A stretch of DNA of 64,000 nucleotides from Callaeas wilsoni (GCA_013398955.1 VWPU01017439.1:62001-126000), one strand, 5' to 3'; positions 13,906 to 27,100 are shown, counted from the first letter of the stretch. The notes: generated from the letters alone by a model not told the origin. Made by a program: numbers and translations.

Positions 13906-16900
13906 TTCTTTAAAGAAAAATATTAGCAGGGCAACAACAGTATACTCTGTTATCCTAATACTGATCTCTGTTGCTAACTTTGATAGGTTTGTAATCCTGA
14001 AGTGTTACAATTCTTTTAAAGCTCTTTAATACAACTCCTTTTCCTACTGGTTATGTCTTAAGGTCTCAACTTTGTTCTGTGCAAAACCTTACTTTGTATT
14101 GGTGATGCTTGACATCTGATGAAAACCATGAGATTGGCATGAGAAGTAGGAATGGATAAATGATTTTAATGAAAATACTAAACCTCAAAACTGATCTTTG
14201 ACAAATTCCACTACTTACATAGTTCCAATACATCATATCTGGTCATCAAGTTCTATCCATACTTGACACATCCTGTCACCATTCAAAAATCATCCCTCTA
14301 GTTTTTACATGAAATCATATTGCACATTATATGACTTCAAAGTTAAAAGAGGTCAGCTCTAACCATGTATCTTCTCCAAGAAGTCAGGGATCTTACAAAA
14401 AAGAGGTGTTAGATTTCTCTGACAAATCTTCCTCTGTTAGGAGCTGTATCACTTCATATCCTTTTCGTCTTACCTCCACACGGAACAGCTTTTCTTTCTA
14501 AATTTAAACAAATGTCTGTATATTAAGGTCACACTAATGATGCAATTACTATCCCAAATCCCCTTTTCCTCTTAAAGTTGTGAGTACTTTCACTGTTCTC
14601 CAGCCATCCAATACCCTTCTGCCTTGCCATTTAATAACAATTCTTGCAACTGAGCCTCTAATTACACACATCACCTACTTCCAAATTGGGGAGTAAATGA
14701 TACATAGTTCCACTAACCTGCATGCTGCAAGCTGGACTTCATCTTCATGGAAATCATTTTTATAACTTCATTTAGTACGACCTATGTGCATGTGCAAAAT
14801 GTCTTCACTGAAAATTAAGGCAAACTTTTCATGTAGTCTTTCTCGAGTATCTAAATTATTTTTAGTTTTATTTTATTATCCCCATGCTTCCTGACAAGAC
14901 ACATGAAGAGTCTTATTTGGGTCTTCTGCTTACTCCTGATGCTCCTTTTCAATTTGCTATCAACCCTGTTAGATCCTGTATCTCCACTTTTTCCACATGG
15001 AAAAAAAAATCAAAGTTTAGTAAGAGCATAAATATTTTATACAGTTGCCAGAATTACCTGCATTTATTGCTGTATCAGAAGTTCAGTCATGCCAGAAGTA
15101 GCTGAAAGCACCTCATCAAATAAGCCCTGAACACTGCTGTAAAACTGGAATTGCAAGAACATTTGGATGCTAAACTACTTAAGGACTTTGCAATTTGAAT
15201 GTTCACTTCTGCAATTACAATTATAAACAGCTTTTCATGACACATTTGCATCTTTTTTTGCTTTAGATGAGCCTTTTTTTCCTTGTTTTTCCCCTAACGA
15301 TGTTTGTCTAAAACATGAATAAAAATATTAGTGCCACAAAGGCTCTCCAGAGCTAGAAAACAGAAAAGGCAAATTAAAGCTGCTAAATTTCAGCTTCACC
15401 TTGAAACAGACAAATTTAAAAAAACAACAAGAAAACCTGTATTATCAATATTTTGGCTTGAGAACAGACTGCACAGCTATTACAAAACTTACTTTAAGGG
15501 GAAAAAAAAAAGGTCTGCAGAAACAAGGTTCAAATTTAGGATTACTATAGCAACAGAAAGGAGGGAGGGAAAAATTACCACACTACTCTCTCAGATCATC
15601 AAATTCTTGAAAGAATAAATTTAGATTTGAGTTTCAGTCAAATTAACTGAATTAATCCTATTCATTAATGATAAACACATCTAATTAAGGACTAAATTAA
15701 ACAAGCAAAAACTGTAGTACAAGAAACAAAGTAGCAGATACAACATTTCAGACTGAATTACCTCACCTTTTCCTTCTACCATAAAATATATATTGGTGTC
15801 ACAACAGGTCTTCACACCAGTAACCAATAAGTTATTTAGGAAGGTGTCTAGTTCTGATTAAAGGTCTGCAAAGAAAAAGAGCCACTTGAAATCTGCCTCA
15901 TTCTTGTTAAGTGACCCGAGTAGCTACACTACTGAAAATGGGCAATAATATGCCCCCATTTGACTTGAGGGTGTAATGAATTTCTGAAAATATAGTTGGT
16001 ACAGAACTAACGTATTTCAACAACATGTGGGCACAGTAATGACTTAATACCCCAAAATTCAGGGTAGAAATAAGCTTAAGCTCTTTAAAAAGGTGATATT
16101 CTGAAAAACAAACCCAGGATAATCTAAGTAACTAATTATTCACATATTTTTAAATTGTACAGTCTTTAACATTCTTTGTGTTTCAGAGTTGTTTCAATAA
16201 ATGCTTAAATACATAAGTGGACACATACACTTATATTAATGACTTATTAAAAAAGCAAGAACAGTAGAAGTCTCTGTGTTTTTGGGAGAGCAGCTGTCTC
16301 AATGCTTTAACCTACTCACATTAGATAGGATCCCAAACCCACTGAACCTACAGTTGAAGTGGCAAATGCAACTACAAAGCTTTAATTTTGACTGTGAGCT
16401 CTTCTTGAGGTGTGGAGAGTTGTCTCCCCACTTTAGTGGTAAATATTGACCCATAAAGACTCTAAGCCTCAGGCAACTTTTCCATCAGCCAGAATGTTCA
16501 ATTAATAAGGCTGCCCTCATAATTTGCAAGACTGCCTAAGTCCAGCTTTCCTGGCTGACATTCAGATTTTAAGCATGTTTCCCAGCCTTCTGTTCACCAC
16601 TTCTGGCTTTCGTTGACCAGCTGCCAAAATGCTCTTTATTTTCTGGTGGCTGGGCAGGCCAGAGGGCAGTTTGAGAGACTACCTTCTTCCAAGTTGTGCA
16701 GCAAACTGTTCACTGTGTTCCCTGCTCTTGGCTCCTCCCCAGGATTCTGCAGTGAGGGAAAAGAGGAGGATACTGGAAGTATTATCATTCCACTAGTGTG
16801 AAGCAAGGACATAGGCATCTTCACTGGGCTTTCCTTGTCCTTAAACCAACATCTCCATTAACCGACTGGAATTGAGTCATAGAAAGTGTCCCAGGTCAAC

Positions 16901-19900
16901 AACAAAGACTATGGCAGACCTAGAAAGCAGACATCCCACCTGCCAAAATCGATACCCTATGCTCCAGTCACAAACACTCCTTCCAGGAGAGAGGCAAGAA
17001 ACTCAGGATAAGATGGTCCACATAACTCAGCAGTGTCAAGATCAGTGCAAGTTCCAAAGCAGACTGAAAGCAAAGTGGAAAACCTCGCAGGCAGACAGAC
17101 ATTCAGTTACAAGGAGCAACAGAAGCAAAGAACAACAGGGTGGTTCTGCCTGAGTCCAAGGCATAGAAACCCACCCACCAACCTTCCTTGACAGATAAGA
17201 GATGAAACAACTTTCCTTTGGATTAAGGATGGATATCTTATGTCCCTCTCCATCCAAATCATGTATGATTCACTTGCTTTGGGAAAGCTCTAAAGAATTT
17301 ACTAACTTTTTACCAAAATCTTTATATAAGTAAACAGGGGGGAAGCCATCTATTTATATGTACAGCTGAGATCTAAGCAAACATCTAAGATCGTTATTCA
17401 TTTTTTTCTGCCTATTAATAGATTCAAACCCATTGTAATACTGTACCATAAACATTCTACATATCCCAATAAATTTTAACTGTATACTTCTGGCCACCAA
17501 CAATTCATGAAAAATAATTTACAAACACAAACACCATTTTATCTTTAATTCACCTATAAAAGACATAAATTTATTCTGAAATATTTCTAAGTTACCGATT
17601 ATAAATGAAGTTACTAGAACATCTTTGAAGACTCAAGATGTAATAAATTTTACTCTAAGCCCAAGAGGGTGGGGGCAAAAAAAAAACAAACCCAAAAAAC
17701 CCCACACTTTGCTATGTACTAGTAGACTTAAAAATAATATCCACAGTAAGGAAAGAAAATTTACTTTGGAATCAAAATAGAATCTTGTGCTTTACACTGA
17801 ATCTGTTATTCAAATCATATGGAAATGTGAAGTGACATTTAAAAGTAAAGTAACACATTAGCTGTGTAGAATTTTACCTGAAAATCATGGAAACCTTTCC
17901 AGTAACTGAAAACAACCAGAAAAAAATGACAAAACTAATGAAACATTATTTGCTACCAGCTGAAGTCTCATATGCTTCCCTATTTATCCTTTTTAAGTTC
18001 TCATGTTCCCCTCTACATCCTGCACGAGTCCCCTGCTCCCTCCTCCCCTCATCTGAGCCCTGGTTCACCAAGGCCGGCCATGCGAGTGGCAAAAATACCC
18101 TCGGACTGGATCAGAGCTGCCCACACCCTGACCGGCCGGCAAGTGGGGGACACCTGCACAGCCACACACTCCTGCTCCTCACAACAAGCCAGGAGCCATG
18201 CCCCCTCTCAGTGGGGACACAAGCTTGGCCATCGTATCTCACTACCGGCAGAAACCTTTTATGTCTGAAGTCACCATTTTCCTGTTAAATTCAGCTGGAT
18301 GTAGCTAACAGTTTCAGAAGTTGAAGAGAAAAATAAAGTAAATCCCTTTAACTCTGGAATACTTTAAGCTGTGCTGATTCAAGGTCACCACAAAAAGCTT
18401 TGCTAGACAAGATCTTCCGGAGAACAAAAGCCAAGCATACGGCACCTGTCAGTTAATGCACAACAGCAGCGACGTGTTCTTTCGATGAATTTTAGGTGGA
18501 ATGGATGCTTCACAAGTGTACATACTTGATAGATTTTCATCAATATTTGCAGTGACAATATCTAAAGAAATTGCTTCATCTGTTGAAACACGAAACTCAG
18601 GGTATGCTTTATCCTTCATCTGCACAGTCACAATGCACTAACAGTAACTTTATGCTCAGTCATTTGTAACACACATACACAAAACAGCACCAAAAGAAAA
18701 AAAACCCGAACAACAACACAAACAGCCAACAGAAAAAACAGAGAAGACAGTTTTCATGGCCCAAGGTTTTCATCAACACTTTCTAGTTTAATCTGGCATA
18801 AGCTATAATAGAACTGAAATAGTGTACCAGACCTCTCAAGATTCAAGATCTAAAAAAAAGATAGAAATAAAAAGCATAAAACGCAATACAACAAATTTGA
18901 AATTTGTACAAACAAATCCAAAACAACACCCAAGAAACCGAAGTTTCTATGGCACCAAGTCAAATTTCAGTTTTTAATCCAAAGTCGCTTTTACATGTTT
19001 ACTGATTCCAACCAAAAACCTAGATTTTTTTTTTTTTTGCCACCTAGTCTTTGGAGCATAATTGTATCACAACATTCATCTACTCATTTGATTTGAAAGT
19101 ATCGAAAATACCATAAACTGTTACTGATTAACTGCATTTACTACTGTTTCCATGACCCCTTTACGGCAATTCAGTTAGGTGAATCAAAGAAAAACAAAAT
19201 CTCAAAACTCTGAAATATTTTACTCCTTATTTTTTCAGACTTCCTGAGTCTAGATCTGAAAATCATACATAACATATGGTGCAAAAATCAGTAATTTAAA
19301 AAAGACAAAACCCAAACATTAGTCAATTAAAAATGCAAAGGAATGTTTGATTAGTCTGAAGAGCACACATACGCCAAACCCCAGTTTACTAACAACAGTT
19401 TTAAAACGGAATTGAGATTTGCTTTTATCTATGCTAATTTTTAATTAATCTGCAGGGAAAACCATTCAAATAAGTGATAGTGAAAAACTCTTTTGATGTT
19501 CCACTTGTTAGTGCAACTGATCTGAGCTTGACAGGCTGATCTTTCACTGGATAACAACTGTATCCAGCAGAGGAGGCAGAGATCATTCCTCAGAACGCAA
19601 TCTAGTAAGCAAGGTCAAGGGAGGAAGTCAGGAAGGGACTGAAGAAGTTGTTACTCCTGCTCGGTTACACCTTCAAGGACAACGTCTGCAGTTTTTCTGA
19701 AAGGGCACAGAGTCAATGCAGCAACACCAGCACGCACACACCGGTCAGCCAGCCCGAGGCGTGGTACTTACTCAAACCCATCTCTACACTAAACCTTTAC
19801 CTGCCCTGAAATAAAGAACAGTTAGACTTTGAAATTCCCCAAAGTAGCAGCAATACTTACACTTATGCAAGACCAGGACCGTTGGTTGGGATGTTAGACC

Positions 19901-21445
19901 TGAGTCCTGGCGGCAAACGACACCATCTCAGCTTACACCTGATTTGAAAAGCAGTAGTTCTGAAAAGGGCGTTTCCTGCAGTCTCTTCCCCTACTCCATT
20001 TGCAACTATCAACCACTAAACTTTCTGAACTGACGAGACCACAGTAAACAACATCATCCTCTTTGTAGTAAGGAAAGAAACCAATTGCTTGCTTCAATTT
20101 GACTAAAGATTATCAAGATTATTCTCAATAAACAACAGATGCTTACTGAGATGGTAACAGATGTTATCATACATTCCTACAGAACCCTCTTATTGTATAC
20201 ATGATACTTGAAAGTGAGAGAAAAAGTAGCCAAAGAAAAGGGTAATTTTAAAGTAAAAATTATCACAGATCAAAATCTGTATAACCAGTATTTTTTAAGC
20301 ATTACTACCTCTAATGAAACGCCTGCCTCAGGAAATAAACTGGTTCACGTGCATTACATTTTACACCTTTTCCTACTGACAGGTTTGTACAGCTACTGCT
20401 CTCAGACCTAGCAAAACCAGAGTCTTTTTGAAGACAAATGCTGAATAAGTAGCAAGACTTGGTAATATTTTCCTATTTCCCTGAGGAGGTTGATTAAATT
20501 ATATGAATGAAAACTGCCTAACTCAGGTAATCTAGGAACTTCTACTATTTTAAAAATATACCTGCTTTTGAATCTGTTACTATAGAAAATGCATAACTTT
20601 ACAGAAGAGCTTTAGACAGGTTCCTCAGCAGATGTCAAATGACCCGCACAATGGAATCAGCAGAATAAACTTACATTCACATCTGCTCACAGTCACTTTT
20701 CAAATATAAAGCATATAGCACCCTAAAACTTCCTAAGAAATATTTAGTTGCAGTCTGAATTACTACTACAGTGCTATTTCACAGATCACTTTCTGTGGTG
20801 CAAGCATGGTCCAAGAGTAAGCTCTAACTCAGGAGCCACCGAAGTCAGAAAAACAGCATTGGCTTTTTCTTCATGCCCTCATGCCTCAGGTGTCTCCGCT
20901 GCACAACAAAAGCTACATTGATATGCTCTACTTCATTGAAATACTGGGCAAGATTTATTACTATGGATTTTCCCCTCAAAGCAGGACTGGCTCATTTGCA
21001 CAGCAACAGTTTGGGGTTTACAAATTACTCACTATTCACCACTGCTACAGTTCTTTAATAATTAAGAAAGCTATTTCTACCAGTCAGAAAAGCAGTGGGT
21101 GCAAGATTTACTGCCTAGCTTCCTCAGGAAGCATTTGTCACATAGAAGTTGTATGCATAGTACCAATCAACATGCTAAGCAGCCTTCTCCTAGTTAGAAT
21201 AAAATAATAGAACTGAAGGTTTCAATTTATTAACAAAATTGGCTACTTCAAAATTCTTTTTTTTCCCTCCTATACCAAGTCACAGAATGTTGGATGAGAT
21301 TTGCTAAAGGCAGCTCGTGCTGTGAAACTATGCTTCAAAAACCAAGACTTGGGGCAGAAGTAGTTTTAGCCCTACTTCTGTCAAAGTCTCTCAGTGCTCA
21401 AAGGAGTTTTCTCTACCTAATTTCATCACATGATCCAATCCCACA

Positions 21446-21558
21446 CATAGAATCACACACTGGTTTGGGTTGGAAGGTGCCTTAAAGATCGTCTAGTTCC
21501 AACTGCCCTGGCATGGGCACCTTCCACTAGGCCAGGCTGCTCAGAGGCCCATCCAGAG
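21446..21558 (-). mobile_element. Short CR1 3'-end fragment
   Basis: AGAATCACACACTGGTTTGG followed by TTGGAAGGTGCCTTAAAGAT and ACTAGGCCAGGCTGCT is the reverse complement of a CR1 3' terminus, about 113 bp long. It ends 36 bp before the candidate retrocopy. Confidence 0.9.
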
Positions 21559-21602
21559 ATGCAAAATAACATATAATACTGATGGTGAATCTCAAAGAAT
21601 GA

Positions 21603-22318
21603 GAAGAGTTGAGTCATTTTCTGTTGGACACATCTAAAAAAACTGTCACAGAAAAATACTGATTCAGTAAATGACCTTCTTCACTCTACAGCATTAGTGA
21701 ACCATACACTAATGAACTTACTGGCACAACATGCCAGCAAAAATACTTGCTTCAGATGAAGCACATTCCGATTTTTCACACTTATAATCATCGACCATAG
21801 AAAGAAAACACTCAGTCAACACAACAGTTTTTGGCTAAAAAGCACTATTCTCAGCACGGAACTTCATACAGAAAACAGAACTCCAGTAAAATTACAAGAC
21901 ACTTAAACATGCAAACACAGTAATGCACATATCTTGCTACAGCGAAGATGTAAAAACTTGCGAATGCCTCTTCCTCAAAAATTCTCCTTGGAAAACCACC
22001 AAGTTTAAATTCTGTGAGGCAAATAATATAGATCATTAGATTCACTCGATAATTTTTACAAGATTGCATCAAATCTGCTGGCACCAAATCTGTTTACTGG
22101 ATATAAAGAAATACCAAAGTCATCTGCTTCACAAGTCTAGTTCATAGTTGCATTTTTTCCTCGCTTATTACACAAGTGTTCTTAAAAGAATATTTCCTTA
22201 CTGAGAAACAGAATTGCTATATCATTCTATTTAATTAACAAATATGGAAGCCTATCTTAGAAATAGTTTGTATGCCTTTAAAATAAATTCTTTTGCTCTA
22301 TCAAAAAAAAAAAAAAAA
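21603..22318 (+). mobile_element. Possible poly(A)-tailed retrocopy (speculative)
   Basis: AATAAA at 22282-22287 is followed after 15 nt by a run of 16 A (22303-22318). A 9-bp repeat AAAGAATGA flanks the block (21594-21602 and 22316-22324) and could be a target-site duplication, though three of its bases lie in the A tract. The interior has no sequence I recognise. Confidence 0.25.
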
Positions 22319-23572
22319 GAATGAATTTGTGACAGTTAAGGACTGTCAAGAATTCCATTGGCACATATGGTCACGTTACAGGAACCAGAGCCGTAAACAG
22401 CCTGTCTGCAGGGAGATACCTGTAGCTTTCAGCAGAGCATAGAGGAATTATCCACCAGTAGTTGCAGTTTGAGAATTCATAAGCTCAAGGTAGACATGTT
22501 TTGTAAAGCTCTGTATAAAAACGTAAGTCACAGTGCAGGAAAACTGAATACCTTTGGTATACGATAATGTTGTGATCTACAGCAACTTTCCAAAAAGCAA
22601 AGAATAAACCAAAACCAGCAAAGAGCTTACACCACAGAGCTACAGCAGTATCTCATGAAAGATTTAAATGCAGTGCTATTCCTAGCCCCCATCTCAACAC
22701 AGCAATGGATATTTTTCCAGCTTGACTGGATTTTCCCCCTTCGTAATTGCTAGTTTTAACTAAAGCCAACGTAGATTAAGGAACAACCCTAAAAGCAGCA
22801 CAGCGAGTGTGCAGCAATTACGTGCAAAAAGGCATGTGACATTTTGTATCAAAAGCAGACCCTGGAAACGCTAAAACGTAGATACCCCTTCCAGTAGAGG
22901 AAACAAAACAACTACCCGTCTGCTGCTGGTACTGGTGCCCCGCCAATCCCCAACACCGCACACACGCATCCCAAACCCTCCTTCACTCCTACGTCCTCTG
23001 CGGACGATGACTTGGACTCCCCAAAGCCTGCGTTTCGCCCAGCACAGCCCGCAGGTCACCTCTCGGGCTGCAAGAAGCGGCAGGTGAAGCAGAAGGGCGG
23101 CGGGGGCAGCGGCAGCGCCGGCAGACGCAGCGCTTGGGTGCAATGGAGCCGAGCGGCCGCTTCCTGCGGCGGCGGCGGCTGGAGCATCCCGGTGGGCACG
23201 GGATGGGCACGGCGTCTCCTGAGGCAGGGCTGGCAGCACCCTGCCCCCGCAGCTCAGCCCCGCCGCCCATCCCAGCCAGCACCCGCAGCCCCTCGTCCTG
23301 CCCCCCGCCTCCCCGGTGACCCCAAGCCCGCCGCAGTCCCTCACCGCAGGCACCCTGCGCGCAGATGGTTTTTCCGCACACCCCGCCACGTTTTCCAGGC
23401 AGACACGGCCCCCTCCGATTCCCTCCGGGCTTAACGAGCCGGTTCCAGTGTCTGCGCCTCTCCTCGCCGCCCCCTCCTTCCCTCCCCGCAGCGCCCGTCT
23501 CCCCCTCACAGCCCACCCGCCGCTGGCTGCGCCCCTCAGCCTCCTCCGCACCGTCACCGCCGCGGCGCTCAC

Positions 23573-23690
23573 CCGAGGACAGACGAGAACGGGCGGGAGC
23601 GAAGGGGCCGCCGCGGCCGGTCCCCTGACGAGGCTGTCGCTGTCTCGGTCCCCGCCTCCCGCCGCTCCCGCCGCCCCCTCAGGCACCGAG
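23573..23690 (-). other. ADD1: Predicted ADD1 non-coding exon 1 (boundaries approximate)
   Basis: The minus strand reads CTGTCCTCGG|GTGAGCGCC, a strong donor at 23572, inside the CpG island and 60-200 bp downstream of forward CCAAT boxes. Human ADD1 begins with a non-coding exon followed by a very long intron. The transcription start near 23650-23700 is inferred from CCAAT spacing. No coding sequence is present here. Confidence 0.4.
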
Positions 23691-23748
23691 CGGCCCCCGC
23701 CCGACAGGGTGCGGCTTCCACAGCCCGCAAACCCAACAACGACACCGC

Positions 23749-23800
23749 CCATTGGCGGGCGGGCCCGCGCCCGACGAGTAAGCGGCTCTCCCATTGGCGG
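23749..23800 (-). promoter_or_regulatory. Tandem CCAAT (NF-Y) boxes
   Basis: Two identical CCATTGGCGG blocks (ATTGG at 23751-23755 and 23793-23797) read CCGCCAATGG on the minus strand. They are spaced 42 bp apart, about four helical turns. Their placement fits a start site 60-100 bp further along the minus strand. Confidence 0.65.
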
Positions 23801-23802
23801 AA

Positions 23803-23826
23803 GGGGACGGGGGCCGAGGGGCGGGG
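23803..23826 (+). promoter_or_regulatory. G-quadruplex motif upstream of the CCAAT boxes
   Basis: Four G-runs, GGGG-AC-GGGGG-CCGA-GGGG-C-GGGG, satisfy the standard G3+N1-7 rule. The motif lies just upstream of the CCAAT boxes relative to the minus-strand transcript and overlaps GC boxes. Confidence 0.7.
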
Positions 23827-23992
23827 CGGCTGGGCCGCCCCTGGCGGGTCCCGCGGCTCCGGCAGCGCCGGGGGCTCCCCGGGCGCTCCCCGGGCGGTGT
23901 AAGAACTGCTGGGAAGAGCCTTCGGACACAGGGAAAAGGGTTCCTGTGGCGTTGGATACCAGCGGAAAGGAGCGGCGCGGCGCTTGGGAAGC

Positions 23993-24068
23993 TTATCTTA
24001 GAGCGGGCCGGGAGATAGGCGCAGGCAGACATCGCCGAGGACGCGCTGCGATAAGGGCTCGTTATCGC
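23993..24068. promoter_or_regulatory. GATA-motif cluster with inverted pair
   Basis: TTATCT at 23993-23998 and AGATAG at 24013-24018 fit WGATAR. GCGATAA at 24048-24054 and TTATCGC at 24062-24068 form a perfect 7-bp inverted pair with GATAA cores. The cluster is 300-400 bp upstream of the predicted ADD1 start. Alpha-adducin is a red-cell membrane-skeleton protein, so erythroid GATA input is plausible but unproven. Confidence 0.4.
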
Positions 24069-24179
24069 GCTGCGGTGGCGGTGTCTGATCGCTGTCAGCT
24101 CAGAGCAAGGCCAGGGCGATCCAGGAGGGCAGGACTCAGGCTTGAGAACTGCCTTGGCGAGGGCTAGAGACACCTGTCA

Positions 24180-27100
24180 CAGCCGAAGGTGTTTATTCCG
24201 TGGAATATCCTCCGGATGTTAAATGCCAGGCTAACGAGAATCCGTGCACTTGATTCAGAAAGTGTGCAGATACATCGTACAGCTCGTACATGGCAGGCCT
24301 GATGAGAGCTTTGTACATCACCTCCTTAGATCTTCTGAATCCTTCGGAGAGCTGTGTGGCCGGTATAACCCCTCGGGTTGTTACAGTCACTGCAAGCACC
24401 AACTGTAAAGTTAACTTCTGTTATCTATTTTCTGTCCCTTTTTACTATCGTTTCTGTGTCATTTTAAGACTGCTGCTCTACACTTCTCCCTGTTGTATAG
24501 AATGCTGCCTGCCACGGGACAAATGAAGACTTGGGGGCCTGGGAACACGCTCTCAGAAACAGTAAACCCTTCTCTGCTATTTACAACGCTCATCCCCAAG
24601 TTATCCATATGTAGGGAAGACTCCAGTAACTAGAACCTGATGGATTTCAGGATGCATAAACGCCTCCTGTGGAATATGGGAGGAACCTAGCCTGCTCCAA
24701 CCACCTGCACAGAGGAAACACACTCCACTTACCTAGAAATAGACCATAGAGATACACATAAGCTTGTCTGTGAATTCAGCCACCAAAAGTGGTGGTTCAG
24801 GTGTCAAGTGATGACACAGAATGATTGTGGCACATCTGACAAGAAGGGCCTACTGGACATAGACCTGCCTAATCAAAACCATCCCACAACTGGACACGTT
24901 AGTGTAATTACTGGTGATTAGCAAATCGTGTCAGAACTTTTTTTTTTTTGTAAGAACTGTTGCTGTAAGCCTAACAGATTAACGTCATTTCACCTGCCTG
25001 GTGCTGACCCCTGTAAACCCTGTGGGTGTACGTACATACATGGTAGCGTACTCTTGCCCCTGCTCTGCACCTGCAGGCTCCAGCCACCTGCCTCATGGAA
25101 TGTCTTCTCTTGGATTACTTGTCAAAATACTCCATCTTGGCATCTCTCTTCCTTTCTTTCCTTTTCTCACCAAGGCATTTAATTCATAGAGCTCTCTCTC
25201 TTGTCTGGAAAAGTAAATGGGAGAATGAATCCATGTTAGAACTAACTCAGCAAAGAAAATACTGCTTTGTTTTAAACTGAATGGGTTTCTTCTCCAGCTC
25301 AGTGTGTGGCTGAAAGACCAGCAGTGGCAGGAAGGATGGGGATGTTGAGGGCAGCAGCAGTGCCCAGGGGCTGGGAGAGGGCTGGGTCTTTTCTTTCTCT
25401 GGCAGTGCTGGCTCAAAGTGTTTGTGTAACTGCATGGTGCAATGGCAAGAGCAGCTTGGGCTGATCAAAGGATGCCTTTTATCAGCTCCTGTTGGCTCTC
25501 GTGCTGCAGGTGAGTGCTGTTCCTTTACCTTTCTCTTCTGCTGTCCTACTTTGTGACCTGCCCAAGGGCACAGGTTCCTACCATCCCGTTCCAGCCTCCC
25601 CCCTTCCCCTTGCATTATCTCCCATAATCATGAGGCCACAGTTTCACTTGGCTAATCTGACGGAAAAATTGAGGGGGAGGCCAGCTTTCTGCTGAATCAA
25701 CCAACTCACTCCACAGGCTGAGACTGTGACAGCTGATGTGTGACTGTGTTTATCTTCCCTGTTCAGTTTTTGGCCTGCCCAGGTTCCTGAACTGTCTCTA
25801 CCCAGCTGCAGGAAGGACAGTGCTGGTGCAATGGCACAGGTAGGGTTCCATGGGCAGAAACTCAAGGGAGGGCTCATAAATACTGACATGCGCTAAAGCT
25901 GTGCACTCTGCTGCAGAAAAAAGGCAAGAGAATGTGAAAAAGCACTTCTGCATTATTTAAGACAGAAAGAACTTGTCTTTGTTAACTCTTAACAGCTGGG
26001 TTTGCAGCATTACAGCTACAACAAAAGGTACAACATGAACTACACTGTGTTTTTCAGCCTGCAGTATTTGATTCCTTCAAGATTTTGGGCTGCTGGTGAG
26101 GGTTCTGGGAAAATGACCAAGGCAAGCTTGTTGTAAGTAGGCTTCCACTTGCTATATGCACACCTACACATGTACTGGAGAATGGTTACTGGTTTTAAAT
26201 AAAAGTTGGTCTCCTCAGGAGGCTCTGGCAGCAACAGCACTGGACTCAACTTATATTACAGAGTCTCAAATAAAAGAATTAATGTGAATGTATCAATTTA
26301 CAAATTATTTTCATGTGGCTTTACTAGATATCAGAAAAATAGTACTCTACAAAAATTTTTATGCAGCTGACTTCTTTACCTGGCATTAACACTTCTTGAT
26401 GCTCAAATGCTTCCAGCTACATGAGAGAAGCACAGCACTAGGTTGATGGCATGCATCTGGCATGAGGACATTTATCTTTTCCTTTATATGAGGTGCACTT
26501 ATTCCACATAAGCAGTTCCAGGTCAGTTTTCTCATCTATAAACTGGGACTCAGTAAGGTAGCAGCAAGGTAGATCTTTCTCTCTTGACCTGCCAGAACTG
26601 TTCTGTCCTGACAGCCTATTGACTGGACAGGACTTGTTTGCTTACTGTCATCATTTGTGTTCATTTCACACAAAACCTACTCTATTTCCCAGAAAAAGTT
26701 CTGGATCCTCCAAATAAAACAATGCCAGTACATGAATTCTCTGTTGCTTTTCCCATGGGCCTTCAAAAAGAGAATCTTAACAGTGAAATTTCCTTGTGCC
26801 AGCAAAGTAAAAGCCAGTCCCTGACTGGTCATACTAGGGTTGGAGTGGTGGGGGGATGTGTGGGGACAAACACAAGTCATCCGTACAAAATACCCCAAGA
26901 ACAGCCCTCTGAGTGCTGTGTCTCTCACTGGCAGCCAGGACTCTGCTGGCAGTGGGATAGGGGAGCTTACATACATGCAGTGTTACTATTGAAAAGCTCG
27001 TGAGGGATTTGCCTTTGAAATTATTGAATTTAAATGCCTTTTTCAAAGTTATGTAATGGGTTATCTTAATTTCAGCTGTGCATAACAACACTAATAACAT

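Larger units (their letters stand above)
1..23572 (-). other. ADD1: Non-coding, inferred ADD1 intron 1
   Basis: I found no ADD1 coding exon or other recognisable gene. The alpha-adducin N-terminal exon does not appear on the minus strand, so it would lie beyond coordinate 1. The many 60-118 codon ORFs show no domain, no splice context and no similarity I can name. Contents recognised are CR1 fragments (13.49-13.90 and 21.45-21.56 kb), homopolymer tracts and a possible poly(A)-tailed retrocopy at 21.6-22.3 kb. Confidence 0.55.
23050..24070. promoter_or_regulatory. ADD1: CpG island, probable ADD1 promoter
   Basis: This is the only strongly GC- and CpG-rich block in the window. It contains two CCATTGGCGG CCAAT boxes, multiple GC boxes, a G4 motif and no TATA box. 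In human 4p16.3 ADD1 lies immediately downstream of SH3BP2 in the same direction, so a minus-strand ADD1 promoter is expected about here, about 7 kb past the predicted SH3BP2 transcript end. The long overlapping ORFs on both strands result from the lack of AT-rich stop codons. Confidence 0.7.

Noticed and set aside
15331..15618. 95-codon Lys/Arg-rich plus-strand ORF
   Set aside because: The basic composition follows from A-rich DNA. No family was recognised.
18449..18631. 60-codon minus-strand ORF with protein-like composition
   Set aside because: I checked it as a possible ADD1 exon, but it does not match alpha-adducin and has no convincing flanking splice sites.
20881..21207. 108-codon plus-strand ORF
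   Set aside because: No domain, signal or similarity. An overlapping ORF in another frame suggests chance.
22871..23929. 352-codon minus-strand ORF in the CpG island
   Set aside because: It overlaps a 283-codon plus-strand ORF and others in different frames. The composition is Arg/Pro/Gly/Ala-rich with no domain, as expected where GC richness removes stop codons.
23316..24167. 283-codon plus-strand ORF in the CpG island
   Set aside because: Same cause. There is no recognisable domain or conserved splice context, and it runs through the promoter motifs.
25093..25695. Cluster of Ser/Pro-rich ORFs on both strands
   Set aside because: Local GC rise without conserved protein features. Frames conflict and no gene is expected between SH3BP2 and ADD1.
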